Assembly: GCF_003202915.1 (NCBI RefSeq)
Contig: NZ_QGLP01000004.1
Location: forward strand, 930,001 to 994,000
Reading direction: 5' to 3'
DNA length: 64,000 nucleotides
DNA from: Gilliamella apicola
GTDB lineage: Bacteria; Pseudomonadota; Gammaproteobacteria; Enterobacterales; Orbaceae
The position numbers and the translations under genes are program-made. Positions 46,499 through 55,233 of the stretch are shown here, piece by piece (the stretch's first letter is position 1; each line of letters starts with the position of its first letter). Below the pieces are notes generated by a model, which saw only the letters and a program-made list of their open reading frames with translations, searched no databases and had not been told where the DNA came from.

Positions 46499-47758
46499 AT
46501 GTTAAGTACCGCAATAAATGAAGCAAACCAAAAAATTATTGAAAGAATTAAAGCGGCTAGACCACATTGGGTAGGCGTTGTTGCTGCGAAAGAAGCCGTA
46601 CCAACCTTAGCGCAAGGTAAAAAACTTTTACATGCTGGTCCGCCGATTGTTTGGCATGATATGACTGGACCAATGCAGGGAGCTTGTATTGGTGCCTGCT
46701 TGTTTGAAGGTTGGGCGCAAGATGAAAAACAAGCTTTGCAGTTATTAGAATCAGGCCAAGTCGAATTTATTCCTTGTCACTCTGTTAATGCGGTTGGTCC
46801 GATGGGGGGCATAACCTCAGCCAATATGCCAATGATTGTGGTTGAAAACGTTACCCATGGTAATCGCGCCTACTGCAATTTAAACGAAGGTATTGGTAAA
46901 GTGATGCGTTTTGGTGCTTATGGTCAAGAGGTGTTAGATCGTCATCGTTGGATGAAAGAGTCATTAGGACCAGCCTTAAATGATGCGTTAAAGCTGTTTG
47001 ATAATGGTATCGATTTAACCGCTTTGATGGCACAAGCGATTACCATGGGCGATGAATTCCATCAACGAAATATTGCCGCTTCAGCGTTATTATTAAGAAC
47101 ACTTTCTCCAAAATTAATTTTACTTGACCGTAGTAAAGCAGAAATGGAAAAAATCTTTAGCTTTTTAAGCGTGACAGATCAGTTCTTCCTAAATGTGGCG
47201 ATGGCATTTTGTAAGTCGATTATGGATAGCGCGGCGCAGATTAAAGAAGGGACTATTGTTACCGCAATGACGCGTAATGGTAAAGAATTTGGTATTAAAG
47301 TCAGTGGACTTGGCGATCAATGGTTCACTGCTCCAGTGAATACACCACAAGGTCTGTTCTTTACCGGCTATTCGCAACAAGATGCTAACCCAGATATCGG
47401 TGATAGTGCCATCACTGAAACCTTTGGAATTGGCGGTGCGGCGATGGTCGCTGCGCCGGGAGTAACTCGCTTTGTTGGCGCGGGTGGTACAGATGCAGCA
47501 TTTGAAGTATCTGAAGAGATGAGTGAAATTTATCTAGAACATAATATGTTGTTGCAAATTCCGACATGGAACTTTCAAGGATGCTGTTTAGGCTTAGATC
47601 TTCGTCTGGTTGTTGAAACGGGGATCACACCATTGATTAATACTGGTATTGCCCATAAACAAGCCGGTATAGGTCAAATTGGCGCAGGAACAGTTAGAGC
47701 ACCGTTAGCCTGTTTTGAAAAAGCACTCGAGGCATTAGCCAAAAAACTAGAAGTGTAG
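46499..47758 (+). CDS. ylbE: YlbE family protein (DUF1116), oxamate carbamoyltransferase component
   Basis: 419 residues of the DUF1116 family: WVGVVAAKEAVPTLAQGKKLL, PIVWHDMTGPMQGACIGA, PCHSVNAVGPMGGITSANMPM, CNLNEGIGKVMRFGAYGQEVL and RFVGAGGTDAAFEVSEEMSE. It is the second member of the conserved FdrA-YlbE-YlbF trio (also called AllG). It starts 11 bases after fdrA with GAGG 7 bases before the ATG, so stoichiometric expression is likely. Confidence 0.93.
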   Translation: MLSTAINEANQKIIERIKAARPHWVGVVAAKEAVPTLAQGKKLLHAGPPIVWHDMTGPMQGACIGACLFEGWAQDEKQALQLLESGQVEFIPCHSVNAVGPMGGITSANMPMIVVENVTHGNRAYCNLNEGIGKVMRFGAYGQEVLDRHRWMKESLGPALNDALKLFDNGIDLTALMAQAITMGDEFHQRNIAASALLLRTLSPKLILLDRSKAEMEKIFSFLSVTDQFFLNVAMAFCKSIMDSAAQIKEGTIVTAMTRNGKEFGIKVSGLGDQWFTAPVNTPQGLFFTGYSQQDANPDIGDSAITETFGIGGAAMVAAPGVTRFVGAGGTDAAFEVSEEMSEIYLEHNMLLQIPTWNFQGCCLGLDLRLVVETGITPLINTGIAHKQAGIGQIGAGTVRAPLACFEKALEALAKKLEV

Positions 47759-47761
47759 ATT

Positions 47762-48700
47762 ATGAGTTTGCTATATGCCGATGATGAATGCTTAAATAAG
47801 CCGATTAATCAGGCGCGACCAAATATGCGCGCTGTTGAGCTTTTTCAACCGCGTGCTATAGCGCAAGCAACGCATATTATCAAACCTCTTTTAGTTAGTG
47901 CAGATATTCCGATAGAAGCGGGTGAGTTGTCACTTTTTAGTACTCATCCGCAAACTATTAATTTAATCACTCCAAATCAGAAATTAATCACCATTCATCG
48001 TTATAATAGTGGCTTATCGCCTATGGGCATGGTGCTTAAATCATCTGATTTTGATGACCTTTTAACGTTTTTATTGGATGGTGAGATACCGCTTTATCAA
48101 TTACCAACTGGCGAACTGAAAATTGGGCTATATCTCATTTCACTTGCAACACATGTTTGTCAGTTAACTCTTAAAAGTCATTCATTAATTAATAAATCCG
48201 ATATTGCCAGTCTGTTAAAGCAAATTAACCAACCAACCGGTTTATTTGGTGAATTGAGCAATAATTTAAGTGGCGAGTATCCACCGCAACTTGAAATGTT
48301 ATGTTGCACTATGACTAATTTAATGAATGGCAACGCTGATGATATTACACCGTTTATTGGTTTAGGACCGGGTTTAACCCCAAGTTTTGATGATATTATT
48401 GTCGGCATGTTGGCAGTTATTTCTGGCGATCATCGTTTTACCACTCAAATGCGACAACTAAAATTAGCCTTTGAGCCATTGCCATTAGATTTCTTAACTA
48501 CTAAGGTGAGTGTTAGTTTTTTGACTTATGCACTGCAAGGAAAATTTTCTTTATTGGTGTTACAAGTGATTAAATCATTTGAAAAACATAATTATCACCA
48601 TTCATCAATAAAAAACTTAGTGAATTATGGTCACACCTCTGGATCCGATTTGTTACTTGGTATATGGTTAGGTATAGATCGTTTTGTTTTAAGGGATTAA
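47762..48700 (+). CDS. ylbF: YlbF family protein (DUF2877), oxamate carbamoyltransferase component
   Basis: 312 residues of the DUF2877 family. The recognisable part is FIGLGPGLTPSFDDIIVGML, with a GHTSGSDLLLGIWLG segment near the C-terminus. It completes the trio with fdrA and ylbE (AllH) and begins 3 bases after ylbE. It has no signal peptide and is probably cytoplasmic. Confidence 0.92.
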   Translation: MSLLYADDECLNKPINQARPNMRAVELFQPRAIAQATHIIKPLLVSADIPIEAGELSLFSTHPQTINLITPNQKLITIHRYNSGLSPMGMVLKSSDFDDLLTFLLDGEIPLYQLPTGELKIGLYLISLATHVCQLTLKSHSLINKSDIASLLKQINQPTGLFGELSNNLSGEYPPQLEMLCCTMTNLMNGNADDITPFIGLGPGLTPSFDDIIVGMLAVISGDHRFTTQMRQLKLAFEPLPLDFLTTKVSVSFLTYALQGKFSLLVLQVIKSFEKHNYHHSSIKNLVNYGHTSGSDLLLGIWLGIDRFVLRD

Positions 48701-48703
48701 ATC

Positions 48704-49627
48704 ATGCTAGATACTGAAACCATGCGAACCTTTATAAAAGTAGTTGAGAGCAATAGCTTTTCTAAAGCGGCTAAGCTACTTTACAAAACACCGGCGGCAA
48801 TTAGTTATCGTATCAAATCATTAGAAGCGGATCTCAATACTCAGCTTTTTGAGCGCACCACGCGAACCGTGACACTTACGCTAGCAGGACAACATCTTTA
48901 TGAACAATGTAGTCAATGGTTACTTTGGTTATCAACCATGCCGGAGGAGTTGCAACAAATTCGGGATGGTGTTGAGCGTAAAATTAATATTACCATCAAT
49001 AATCTGTTATACGATGTTGAAGCGGTAACTGATTTGTTAACGTTTTTAACAGAGAAATTCCCATTCACAACTTTCAATATCAATCGACAAGTCTATATGG
49101 GAGTGTGGGATTCTTTATTGCATGGTGAATGCCATTTAGCTATCGGTGCAACGGGTACCGAATCGCTCGATACCATGATTAATATCTTACCACTTGGTGA
49201 AGTGAGTTGGGTGTTTGTGGCGGCAAAACATCATCCTATTACACAAATTGATGGCGCATTATCTAATGATATCTTACGTAAGTATCCAGCAATTAATGTT
49301 GAAGATACTTCTGTTCATATGAATAAACGAGTAGCCTGGTTATTACCAAGTCAATCCGAAATTATTGTGCCAAACATAAGCACCAAGCTAGTTTGCCATT
49401 TAAAAGGGTTAGGTATTGGCTTTTTACCAAAATCAATTTGCCAATCATATTTAGAGTCAGGTGAATTGATAGCATGTAAAGTGGTGAATGAACGTAAACC
49501 GTCACCACTGTCATTAGCTTGGAAAAAATCCCATATGGGTAAAGTGATGAATGAAATTGTGAATCTATTTAAATTTCATCATCCCATTGCCAACAATTTT
49601 TTAAAAAATATAGATAAAAGAAGATGA
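48704..49627 (+). CDS. allS: LysR-type activator AllS
   Basis: 307-residue LysR regulator, strikingly similar to E. coli AllS: ETMRTFIKVVESNSFSKAAK and IKSLEADLNTQLFERTTRTV in the HTH, INNLLYDVEAVTDLLTFL, NRQVYMGVWDSLLHGECHLAIG and GIGFLPKSICQS in the effector domain. E. coli AllS activates the allDCE operon in response to allantoin. Here the gene sits 3 bases after ylbF, inside the rightward operon, so the regulator would amplify its own synthesis if it also activates that promoter (inference). Confidence 0.94.
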   Translation: MLDTETMRTFIKVVESNSFSKAAKLLYKTPAAISYRIKSLEADLNTQLFERTTRTVTLTLAGQHLYEQCSQWLLWLSTMPEELQQIRDGVERKINITINNLLYDVEAVTDLLTFLTEKFPFTTFNINRQVYMGVWDSLLHGECHLAIGATGTESLDTMINILPLGEVSWVFVAAKHHPITQIDGALSNDILRKYPAINVEDTSVHMNKRVAWLLPSQSEIIVPNISTKLVCHLKGLGIGFLPKSICQSYLESGELIACKVVNERKPSPLSLAWKKSHMGKVMNEIVNLFKFHHPIANNFLKNIDKRR

Positions 49628-49677
49628 ATCAGTGTAATCTTCAACTAATTAACTCGATATAATAAAGGAAAAAAATA

Positions 49678-50910
49678 ATGTTAGACCTAGATAAATATGA
49701 CCAAATTAATCCGCCTACGCGACTATTAATGGGACCAGGTCCAATCAATGCTGATCCACGTGTGACTAGAGCGATGGCGGCACCTTTAATTGGTCAGTTT
49801 GACCCAGTTATGACTGATTATATGAATCAGACTATGTCACTTTATCGGGATATTTTCAAAACCCAAAATGAACAAACATTTGTTATTGATGGTACTGCAA
49901 GAGCCGGTATTGAAGCAGTTCTGGTGTCAACAATTAAACCAGGTGATAAAGTATTAGTGCCAGTATTTGGTCGTTTTGGTCTATTACTTTGTGAAATTGC
50001 CCATCGTTGTCGTGCAGATGTGCATACTATTGAAGTGCCATGGGGCGAAGTTTTCGATCCTAATGTGATCGAAGATGCCATTAAAAAAGTTAAACCAAAA
50101 CTCTTACTTTGTGTACAAGGTGATACCTCAACCACATTATTACAACCACTAGATAAAATTGGTGAAATTTGTCGCCGTCATGGGGTGTTGTCTTATGTGG
50201 ATGCAACTGCATCGATTGTAGGCAATCCACTAGAAGTTGATAAATGGCAACTTGATGGGGTATCAGTTAGCTTACAAAAATGTTTGAGTGGTCCTCCGGG
50301 AGTTGCACCTCTTACTCTTAGTCCAAAAATGGTCGAAATTATCCAAGCTCGTAAATGTGTTGAACTTGGTATTCGAGCGGATAATGATGAAGGTGGCCGA
50401 GATGAGATGATCTACTCTAACTACTTTGATATCGATATGATTATCCGTTACTGGAGTTCAGAACGTATTAACCACCATACCGAAGCGACATCAATGCTTT
50501 ATGCTGCACGTGAATGTGCGCGAATTGTGTTGCAAGAAGGTCTTGATAATGTCATTGAACGTCACCGTATTAATGGGGCGGCGATGGTTGCGGGTTTACA
50601 AGCCATGGGACTTAAATTGTTTGGTGATCTGGATCACAAAATGAATAACGTTGTTGGTGTTGTTCGCCCTGAACATATCAACGATCTCGAAGTTCGTAAT
50701 TTAATGCTAAATGATTTTGGTATTGAAATTGGTGCTTCATTTGGTCCGCTCAAAGGCAATGTATGGCGCATCGGAACTATGGGCTACAATGCTAGAAAAT
50801 CTTGTGTTATGCAAACATTAACCGCTTTCGAGGCCGTGTTAAATCGGGTTGGCTTTAAAACCACCCAAGGTGCTGGTTTACAAGCGGCTTGGAATGTTTA
50901 TAACAAATAG
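49678..50910 (+). CDS. pucG: Ureidoglycine-glyoxylate transaminase (PucG-like)
   Basis: 410-residue fold-type I aminotransferase of the alanine-glyoxylate aminotransferase group: LMGPGPINADPRVTRAMAAPLIGQFDP, VIDGTARAGIEAVLVS, FGRFGLLL, QGDTSTTLLQP, VDATASIVGNPLEVD and the PLP lysine in SLQKCLSGPPGVAPL (about residue 200). In Bacillus PucG and Klebsiella HpxJ the reaction is (S)-ureidoglycine plus glyoxylate to oxalurate plus glycine. Its location between ylbF/allS and a transporter supports that assignment over serine- or alanine-glyoxylate transaminase. Confidence 0.88.
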   Translation: MLDLDKYDQINPPTRLLMGPGPINADPRVTRAMAAPLIGQFDPVMTDYMNQTMSLYRDIFKTQNEQTFVIDGTARAGIEAVLVSTIKPGDKVLVPVFGRFGLLLCEIAHRCRADVHTIEVPWGEVFDPNVIEDAIKKVKPKLLLCVQGDTSTTLLQPLDKIGEICRRHGVLSYVDATASIVGNPLEVDKWQLDGVSVSLQKCLSGPPGVAPLTLSPKMVEIIQARKCVELGIRADNDEGGRDEMIYSNYFDIDMIIRYWSSERINHHTEATSMLYAARECARIVLQEGLDNVIERHRINGAAMVAGLQAMGLKLFGDLDHKMNNVVGVVRPEHINDLEVRNLMLNDFGIEIGASFGPLKGNVWRIGTMGYNARKSCVMQTLTAFEAVLNRVGFKTTQGAGLQAAWNVYNK

Positions 50911-51216
50911 TAAATATAATAATAAAAGTTCACTAAAGTGAACGGAATTATACCCATTGGATTTTTGAGCTTTTGATTTACCACGATTAATAGTAATTTG
51001 TTGACCTAATTAGCGACAAATTACTATAAAAATACTGCAATTAACAATATGGTAGTTATCAATACGATAGTTATCAATACGGTAATTTTCAATATTATAC
51101 TTAAAGATAGAGCAGTAAAAAATAGAGCAGTTAAAAAATGTAGTTGAGAAACTGTAACAAAAATAAGTTAACTGTTGTTCCAAGTTAATTAGGATGACAC
51201 TATTTAAGGAAATCGT
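50911..51216. other. Intergenic region with short tandem repeat
   Basis: 306 bases between pucG and the MFS gene. It contains roughly three and a half 15-bp imperfect units (CAATA(T/C)GGTAGTTAT type) at 51045-51099 and two AATAGAGCAGT strings just behind. No gene is seen. AAGGA lies 7 bases before the downstream ATG. Confidence 0.5.
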
Positions 51217-52494
51217 ATGAATGAGTTAAATACTAAAATTCCTACCTCTGGGTATAAGCAAAAAAAATGGAAAGGTCGGTATACCATCTTATTACTTTTA
51301 TGGTCAGGTTGGTTACTTTCATTTCTTGATCGCATGGTCATGAGTGTATCACTGCCTTTTATTGGTCACGACCTTGGTATTGATAAGACTGTGCAAGGTT
51401 CTATTATCAGTGCCTTCTTTATTGGTTATGCACTGTTTCAAATTCCCGGTGGTTACTTAGCGGATAAATTTGGCCCGCGTAAAGTGATGGCTTTTGCTAT
51501 TATTTGGTGGTCAATGTTTACTCTTTTTACTGGGCTTATCTATGTATTGCCTTTAATGTTATTAACCCGATTTATGTTTGGTGCCGGTGAAGGCTGTTTT
51601 CCTGCCTCATCTTGGAAAACTATTGCTACTTATTTTCCCGCCAAAGAGCGCGGGCGAGCAACGGCAATTCAATCATCAGTTAATACCTTAGGGCCAGCAA
51701 TATCGGTAATTGTGGCGGTTGCCATTATTGAATGGTTAGGTTGGCGTGATGTCTTCATCATTCTAAGTATTCCCGGTTTTATATTAGGCTTTTTTATCTA
51801 CAAATTTATTCGCAACAATCCAACGGAAAATAGGCTGATTGATGCAAATGAACTACAAGAATTAGCAATTAACAACGATAATACCGTTGAAACTGTCACA
51901 AATAGTTCGGCTTCATTAATAAATGTATTAAAAATGCCAATACTGTGGAAATTATCGCTAATCTGGTTTCTATTCGACATCACATTTTGGGGCTTCACTA
52001 CTTGGTTACCAAGTTACTTACTTGAAGCTAGAGGATTGTCACTATCCAAAACCGGCATCTTAGCGGCAATACCTTTTCTATTTGGCGCATTAGGCACCTT
52101 AGTTGGCGGTTATTTTGCTGATAAGTTTGCACAAAAATTAAAATATGTTTATGGCTTAACGGCTTTCATCTCGGGAATATTTCTATTTTTGATGTTCCAA
52201 GTTGAAAACCTTCAAGCGGCAATGGTCTTCCAATGTGTATCGGCACTATTTATGTTTATTGCATTCGCTATCTTCTGGGGAATGTTAATGCATATGATTC
52301 CACCAGCAATCATGGGCAAAGCTTCAAGCATTGTTAATTTTGGCGGCCAAGTCGCTGGCGTATTATCACCATTCATCATCGGCTTCCTAATCGATAACGC
52401 CAATGGTGGTTATAACCATGCCTTCTTATTTATGGTTATAGCGTTAATAAGCTCAGCCATATTGACCTTTTTCATCAAAAAGATGAATATTTAA
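51217..52494 (+). CDS. MFS transporter of the anion:cation symporter type
   Basis: 425 residues, about 12 helices. It has the ACS-family look: WSGWLLSFLDRMVMSVSLPFIG, GYALFQIPGGYLADKFGPRKVM, FGAGEGCFPASSWKTIATYFPAKERGRATA and GFTTWLPSYLLEARGLS. Such transporters import organic anions including ureides, sugar acids and carboxylates. Position at the end of the rightward ureide operon suggests allantoate or an intermediate as substrate. A strong terminator follows. Confidence 0.86.
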   Translation: MNELNTKIPTSGYKQKKWKGRYTILLLLWSGWLLSFLDRMVMSVSLPFIGHDLGIDKTVQGSIISAFFIGYALFQIPGGYLADKFGPRKVMAFAIIWWSMFTLFTGLIYVLPLMLLTRFMFGAGEGCFPASSWKTIATYFPAKERGRATAIQSSVNTLGPAISVIVAVAIIEWLGWRDVFIILSIPGFILGFFIYKFIRNNPTENRLIDANELQELAINNDNTVETVTNSSASLINVLKMPILWKLSLIWFLFDITFWGFTTWLPSYLLEARGLSLSKTGILAAIPFLFGALGTLVGGYFADKFAQKLKYVYGLTAFISGIFLFLMFQVENLQAAMVFQCVSALFMFIAFAIFWGMLMHMIPPAIMGKASSIVNFGGQVAGVLSPFIIGFLIDNANGGYNHAFLFMVIALISSAILTFFIKKMNI

Positions 52495-52521
52495 AGCATT
52501 GAAAATGATGAGTTGAAATAG

Positions 52522-52554
52522 AAAAATACTCAAACTTCGTTTGAGTATTTTTTT
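52522..52554. terminator. Terminator after the ureide MFS gene
   Basis: Perfect stem AAAATACTCAAAC (52523-52535) and GTTTGAGTATTTT (52539-52551) with a TTC loop and a run of T residues to 52554. The convergent RbsD/FucU-type gene starts its 3' end at 52589. Confidence 0.88.
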
Positions 52555-52588
52555 GTGATGAATAATAGAGATGAAAGTGAAAAACTCG

Positions 52589-53005
52589 CTAAGCCACCAC
52601 TCCAACAGTTAGTAATATATTGGCGAATCGCCGATTTTCACCGGTTGCAATAACTAACAATGTATCGTTTGATTTAGCTAATGAATAAAATTCATTACGT
52701 GCAACATGTGCTATTTCTACTGCTTCAGGGAGTAGTTTTTTGTATTCTGCTTCAATTTCATTAACAAAATCAGCTGGGCTTTCCATTAAAACGGCTTTTT
52801 CAACATTAATATATTTTAAGATTTTTTCGAGAATCAATGTACTTTTAATCTCTCCCACACAGAAATTAAGATAGACAATTGTGGCATTAGGTGAAGAGTT
52901 TGTCACAAAAGAATAATTACTATCGGCAATTAATATATTTGTTTTATGCCCGCATTTTGCTAATGTTTCTAATAGCTGCGGATGAAGAATTTCAGTTTTT
53001 ATCAT
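52589..53005 (-). CDS. RbsD/FucU family protein
   Basis: 138 residues from the ATG at 53005, chosen because AAGGA sits 8 bases upstream; an ATG 24 bases earlier lacks a ribosome site. Family features are HPQLLETLAKCGHKTNILIADSNYSF, NFCVGEIKSTLILEKIL and ATGENRRFANILLTVGVV. Members are sugar mutarotases or pyranases (ribose, fucose). It lies behind an SDR dehydrogenase and opposite a TRAP transporter, suggesting part of a sugar or polyol pathway. Confidence 0.85.
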   Translation of the reverse strand: MIKTEILHPQLLETLAKCGHKTNILIADSNYSFVTNSSPNATIVYLNFCVGEIKSTLILEKILKYINVEKAVLMESPADFVNEIEAEYKKLLPEAVEIAHVARNEFYSLAKSNDTLLVIATGENRRFANILLTVGVVA

Positions 53006-53056
53006 ACAATTTTCCTTGTTTCTTGACATAACTTTACATTATGTCAAGTCAACTAA

Positions 53057-53821
53057 TTACATTCTATAAACTCCACCATTAATATCGATTGTCGCGCCAG
53101 AAACAAAACCGTCGTATTCTGATGCTAAAAATTTAATAACCCGCGCGACATCTTCAGAACTACCAGCTCGACCTAATGGAATGGATCTTATGGTTTCATC
53201 TGCTGACTCTTTAGTGGTATGCTGATTGTGAAAACGAGTACCAAGAATAAGACCAGGCGCAACAGCATTAACTCGGATACCATGCTCACCAAGTTCTGCA
53301 GCTAAAGATCGCGTCCAAGTTAAAACCGCACCTTTGGTCATTGAGTAAACTAATGAACCAGCATGACCACCAGATCGACCAGCTAACGACGCTAGATTGA
53401 TAATACTAGCACCATCTTTAGCTTGTTTTAAATATGGTAGTGCATTTTGGGTAACATTTAACATGGTAGTCATATTGACATCAATTACGGTTTGCCAAAA
53501 TTGTTTATCAATTTCACCTAACCATTTTCTGGCAATAATTCCGCCTACATTATTGATAAGAATATCAATGCCACCTAAAAATTTTGCTGCCGCATTAACA
53601 CATTGTTGTGTTTCTTCTTCTTTGGTTAAATCTGCGTAACCATATTCGGCTCTTTGACCTAATTTATTGGCTAGCTCAACTAACTCTTTAGGGCCTTCTT
53701 CGCCACTAAAATAGTGCAGGTAAACATCACAACCGGCTTCAATCAGCTCTTTTGCTGTTGCTTTGCCGATACCTTGTTCTGCACCTGTAATAAATACTTT
53801 TTTACCAGATAACTTACCCAT
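53057..53821 (-). CDS. Short-chain dehydrogenase/reductase
   Basis: 254-residue classical SDR. NAD(P)-binding GAEQGIGKATAKELIEAG, NNVGGI, the catalytic serine in INLASLAGRSGG, YSMTKGAV with Tyr and Lys, and the C-terminal GFVSGATIDINGGVYRM. It likely oxidises a sugar or polyol. It is followed by the RbsD/FucU-family gene and is divergent from the TRAP transporter, with candidate LacI operators in the gap. Confidence 0.9.
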   Translation of the reverse strand: MGKLSGKKVFITGAEQGIGKATAKELIEAGCDVYLHYFSGEEGPKELVELANKLGQRAEYGYADLTKEEETQQCVNAAAKFLGGIDILINNVGGIIARKWLGEIDKQFWQTVIDVNMTTMLNVTQNALPYLKQAKDGASIINLASLAGRSGGHAGSLVYSMTKGAVLTWTRSLAAELGEHGIRVNAVAPGLILGTRFHNQHTTKESADETIRSIPLGRAGSSEDVARVIKFLASEYDGFVSGATIDINGGVYRM

Positions 53822-54191
53822 TTTTATCTCCTTTTAGATAATTTATGTGAAATAAAATTTGACTGTTACTGGTAACGGGATGAGTTTTAAATTATATAGC
53901 CAATTTTTTTAGAAAATGTGACATAAATCACAGAATAAAATAATCGTATTTTTATCAAAATAGTAGCTTTAGTCGATCAAGCTAGGTTGCAACAAGTAAT
54001 TCACTAAAACGTTACAGTTTAATTATTTTTCTTAAATATGATCTAAATCACACATTTAACATTTTCTTAAAAAACTTGTTTACTAATTTATCTAATTGAA
54101 ATTATAGTTAACTATAACGTTACAGTAAAACGTTATAGCTGGTACGGGATGAAAAAGTTTTTTGCAATTAATCTAAATTAAGGTTTTTAAT
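53822..54191. promoter_or_regulatory. Divergent control region of the SDR and TRAP genes
   Basis: 370 AT-rich bases. An AACGTTA box at 54008-54014 and a strong dyad at 54112-54138 share the central ACGTTA core typical of LacI-family operators. No gene is seen. Confidence 0.5.
54112..54138. promoter_or_regulatory. Candidate LacI-family operator dyad
   Basis: CTATAACGTT (54112-54121) and AACGTTATAG (54129-54138) form a perfect 10-bp inverted repeat with a 7-base spacer. It ends 54 bases before the TRAP binding-protein ATG. Regulation by the LacI-type protein at 57296 is inferred from position. Confidence 0.6.
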
Positions 54192-55208
54192 ATGAATAAT
54201 TTAAAACAGCTATCAACAAAAATTATAACTGGCGCTGTATTGTGCTTGTCCTCTTTTGCATTGGTTCCGCAAATATCTTATGCGGCACCTCAAGTTAATG
54301 TCAGAGTTTATTCTTCCCTACCTGAAAACGATAATTCTGCTCATTATATATGGTATGCCAGCTTCAAAGAAAATTTAGCCAAACGAGTAAATGATAAAGT
54401 TAAATTTAGCTATTTTCCTAATGCCATGTTAGGTAAAGAAGCCGATGCTGCACAACAGGTAAAAATTGGTGCAATTGATATCATGATTTCGGGTACGTCT
54501 ATTTGGTCTACGATTGTACCAGAGATAGGTATTCTTGATTCAGGTTATTTATTTAATGATATGGATCATGTCGGTCGATCATTAGATGGTGATGCGGGTA
54601 CCAAACTTGCTTCAATTATGCAAACAAAAGCCAATATTAAAGTATTAGGATTTGGTTATAGCTTGGGTGCAAGAAATATCTATACCAAAAAACCAGTCAA
54701 TCAACCGGAAGATTTGAACAGTCTTAAAATTAGAGCACTTCCAGTACCTAACTTCCTTGAAACCATAAAAAGTATGGGGGCTGTGCCAATTCCTATGCCT
54801 GGTGGTGAAGTTTATTCTGGCTTACAGATGGGGGTTATTGATGGTGTTGAACACGATGCACCGACTGTTTTGACCAGTAAATATTATGAACAAACTAAAA
54901 ACGCTATTTTAAGTCAACATATTTATAACCCAATCGTAGCGGTAATGAATAAAAATGCTTTTGAACGCCTTCCAGCTGAACTTAAAGAGGATTTTATTGC
55001 GGCAGCTAAAGAGGCAACCGATCATGAAAGAAGTTTATCGGCAAGTTCTGAACAAAAAGCTATCGATGAACTTAAATCACTAGGTGTCAATTTTGTTACT
55101 GTGGATAGAGCTTATTACAAAGAAAAAACAAAACATGTGCATGAAGATTTTGTTAAAAAATATCCACAAACAAAAGAAATTGTAGAATTTATTCAATCAA
55201 TTGAATAA
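54192..55208 (+). CDS. TRAP transporter solute-binding protein (DctP family)
   Basis: 338 residues with a Sec signal (about 32 residues, ending SYAAP). DctP hallmarks are FKENLAKRVNDKVKFSYFPNAMLGKEADAAQQVKIGAIDIM (in parts), LNSLKIRALPVPNFLETIKSMGAVPIPMPGGEVYSGLQMGVIDGVE, with the substrate-carboxylate arginine in KIRALP. It is periplasmic and delivers an organic acid to the fused permease encoded next. The stop overlaps an upstream extension of the permease frame. Confidence 0.93.
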   Translation: MNNLKQLSTKIITGAVLCLSSFALVPQISYAAPQVNVRVYSSLPENDNSAHYIWYASFKENLAKRVNDKVKFSYFPNAMLGKEADAAQQVKIGAIDIMISGTSIWSTIVPEIGILDSGYLFNDMDHVGRSLDGDAGTKLASIMQTKANIKVLGFGYSLGARNIYTKKPVNQPEDLNSLKIRALPVPNFLETIKSMGAVPIPMPGGEVYSGLQMGVIDGVEHDAPTVLTSKYYEQTKNAILSQHIYNPIVAVMNKNAFERLPAELKEDFIAAAKEATDHERSLSASSEQKAIDELKSLGVNFVTVDRAYYKEKTKHVHEDFVKKYPQTKEIVEFIQSIE

Positions 55209-55233
55209 TTTAGAGTGTTGTCAGGAGAAAGTT

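Noticed and set aside
51045-51099. CRISPR-like array
   Set aside because: Units are contiguous 15-mers without unique spacers, and no cas genes are present.
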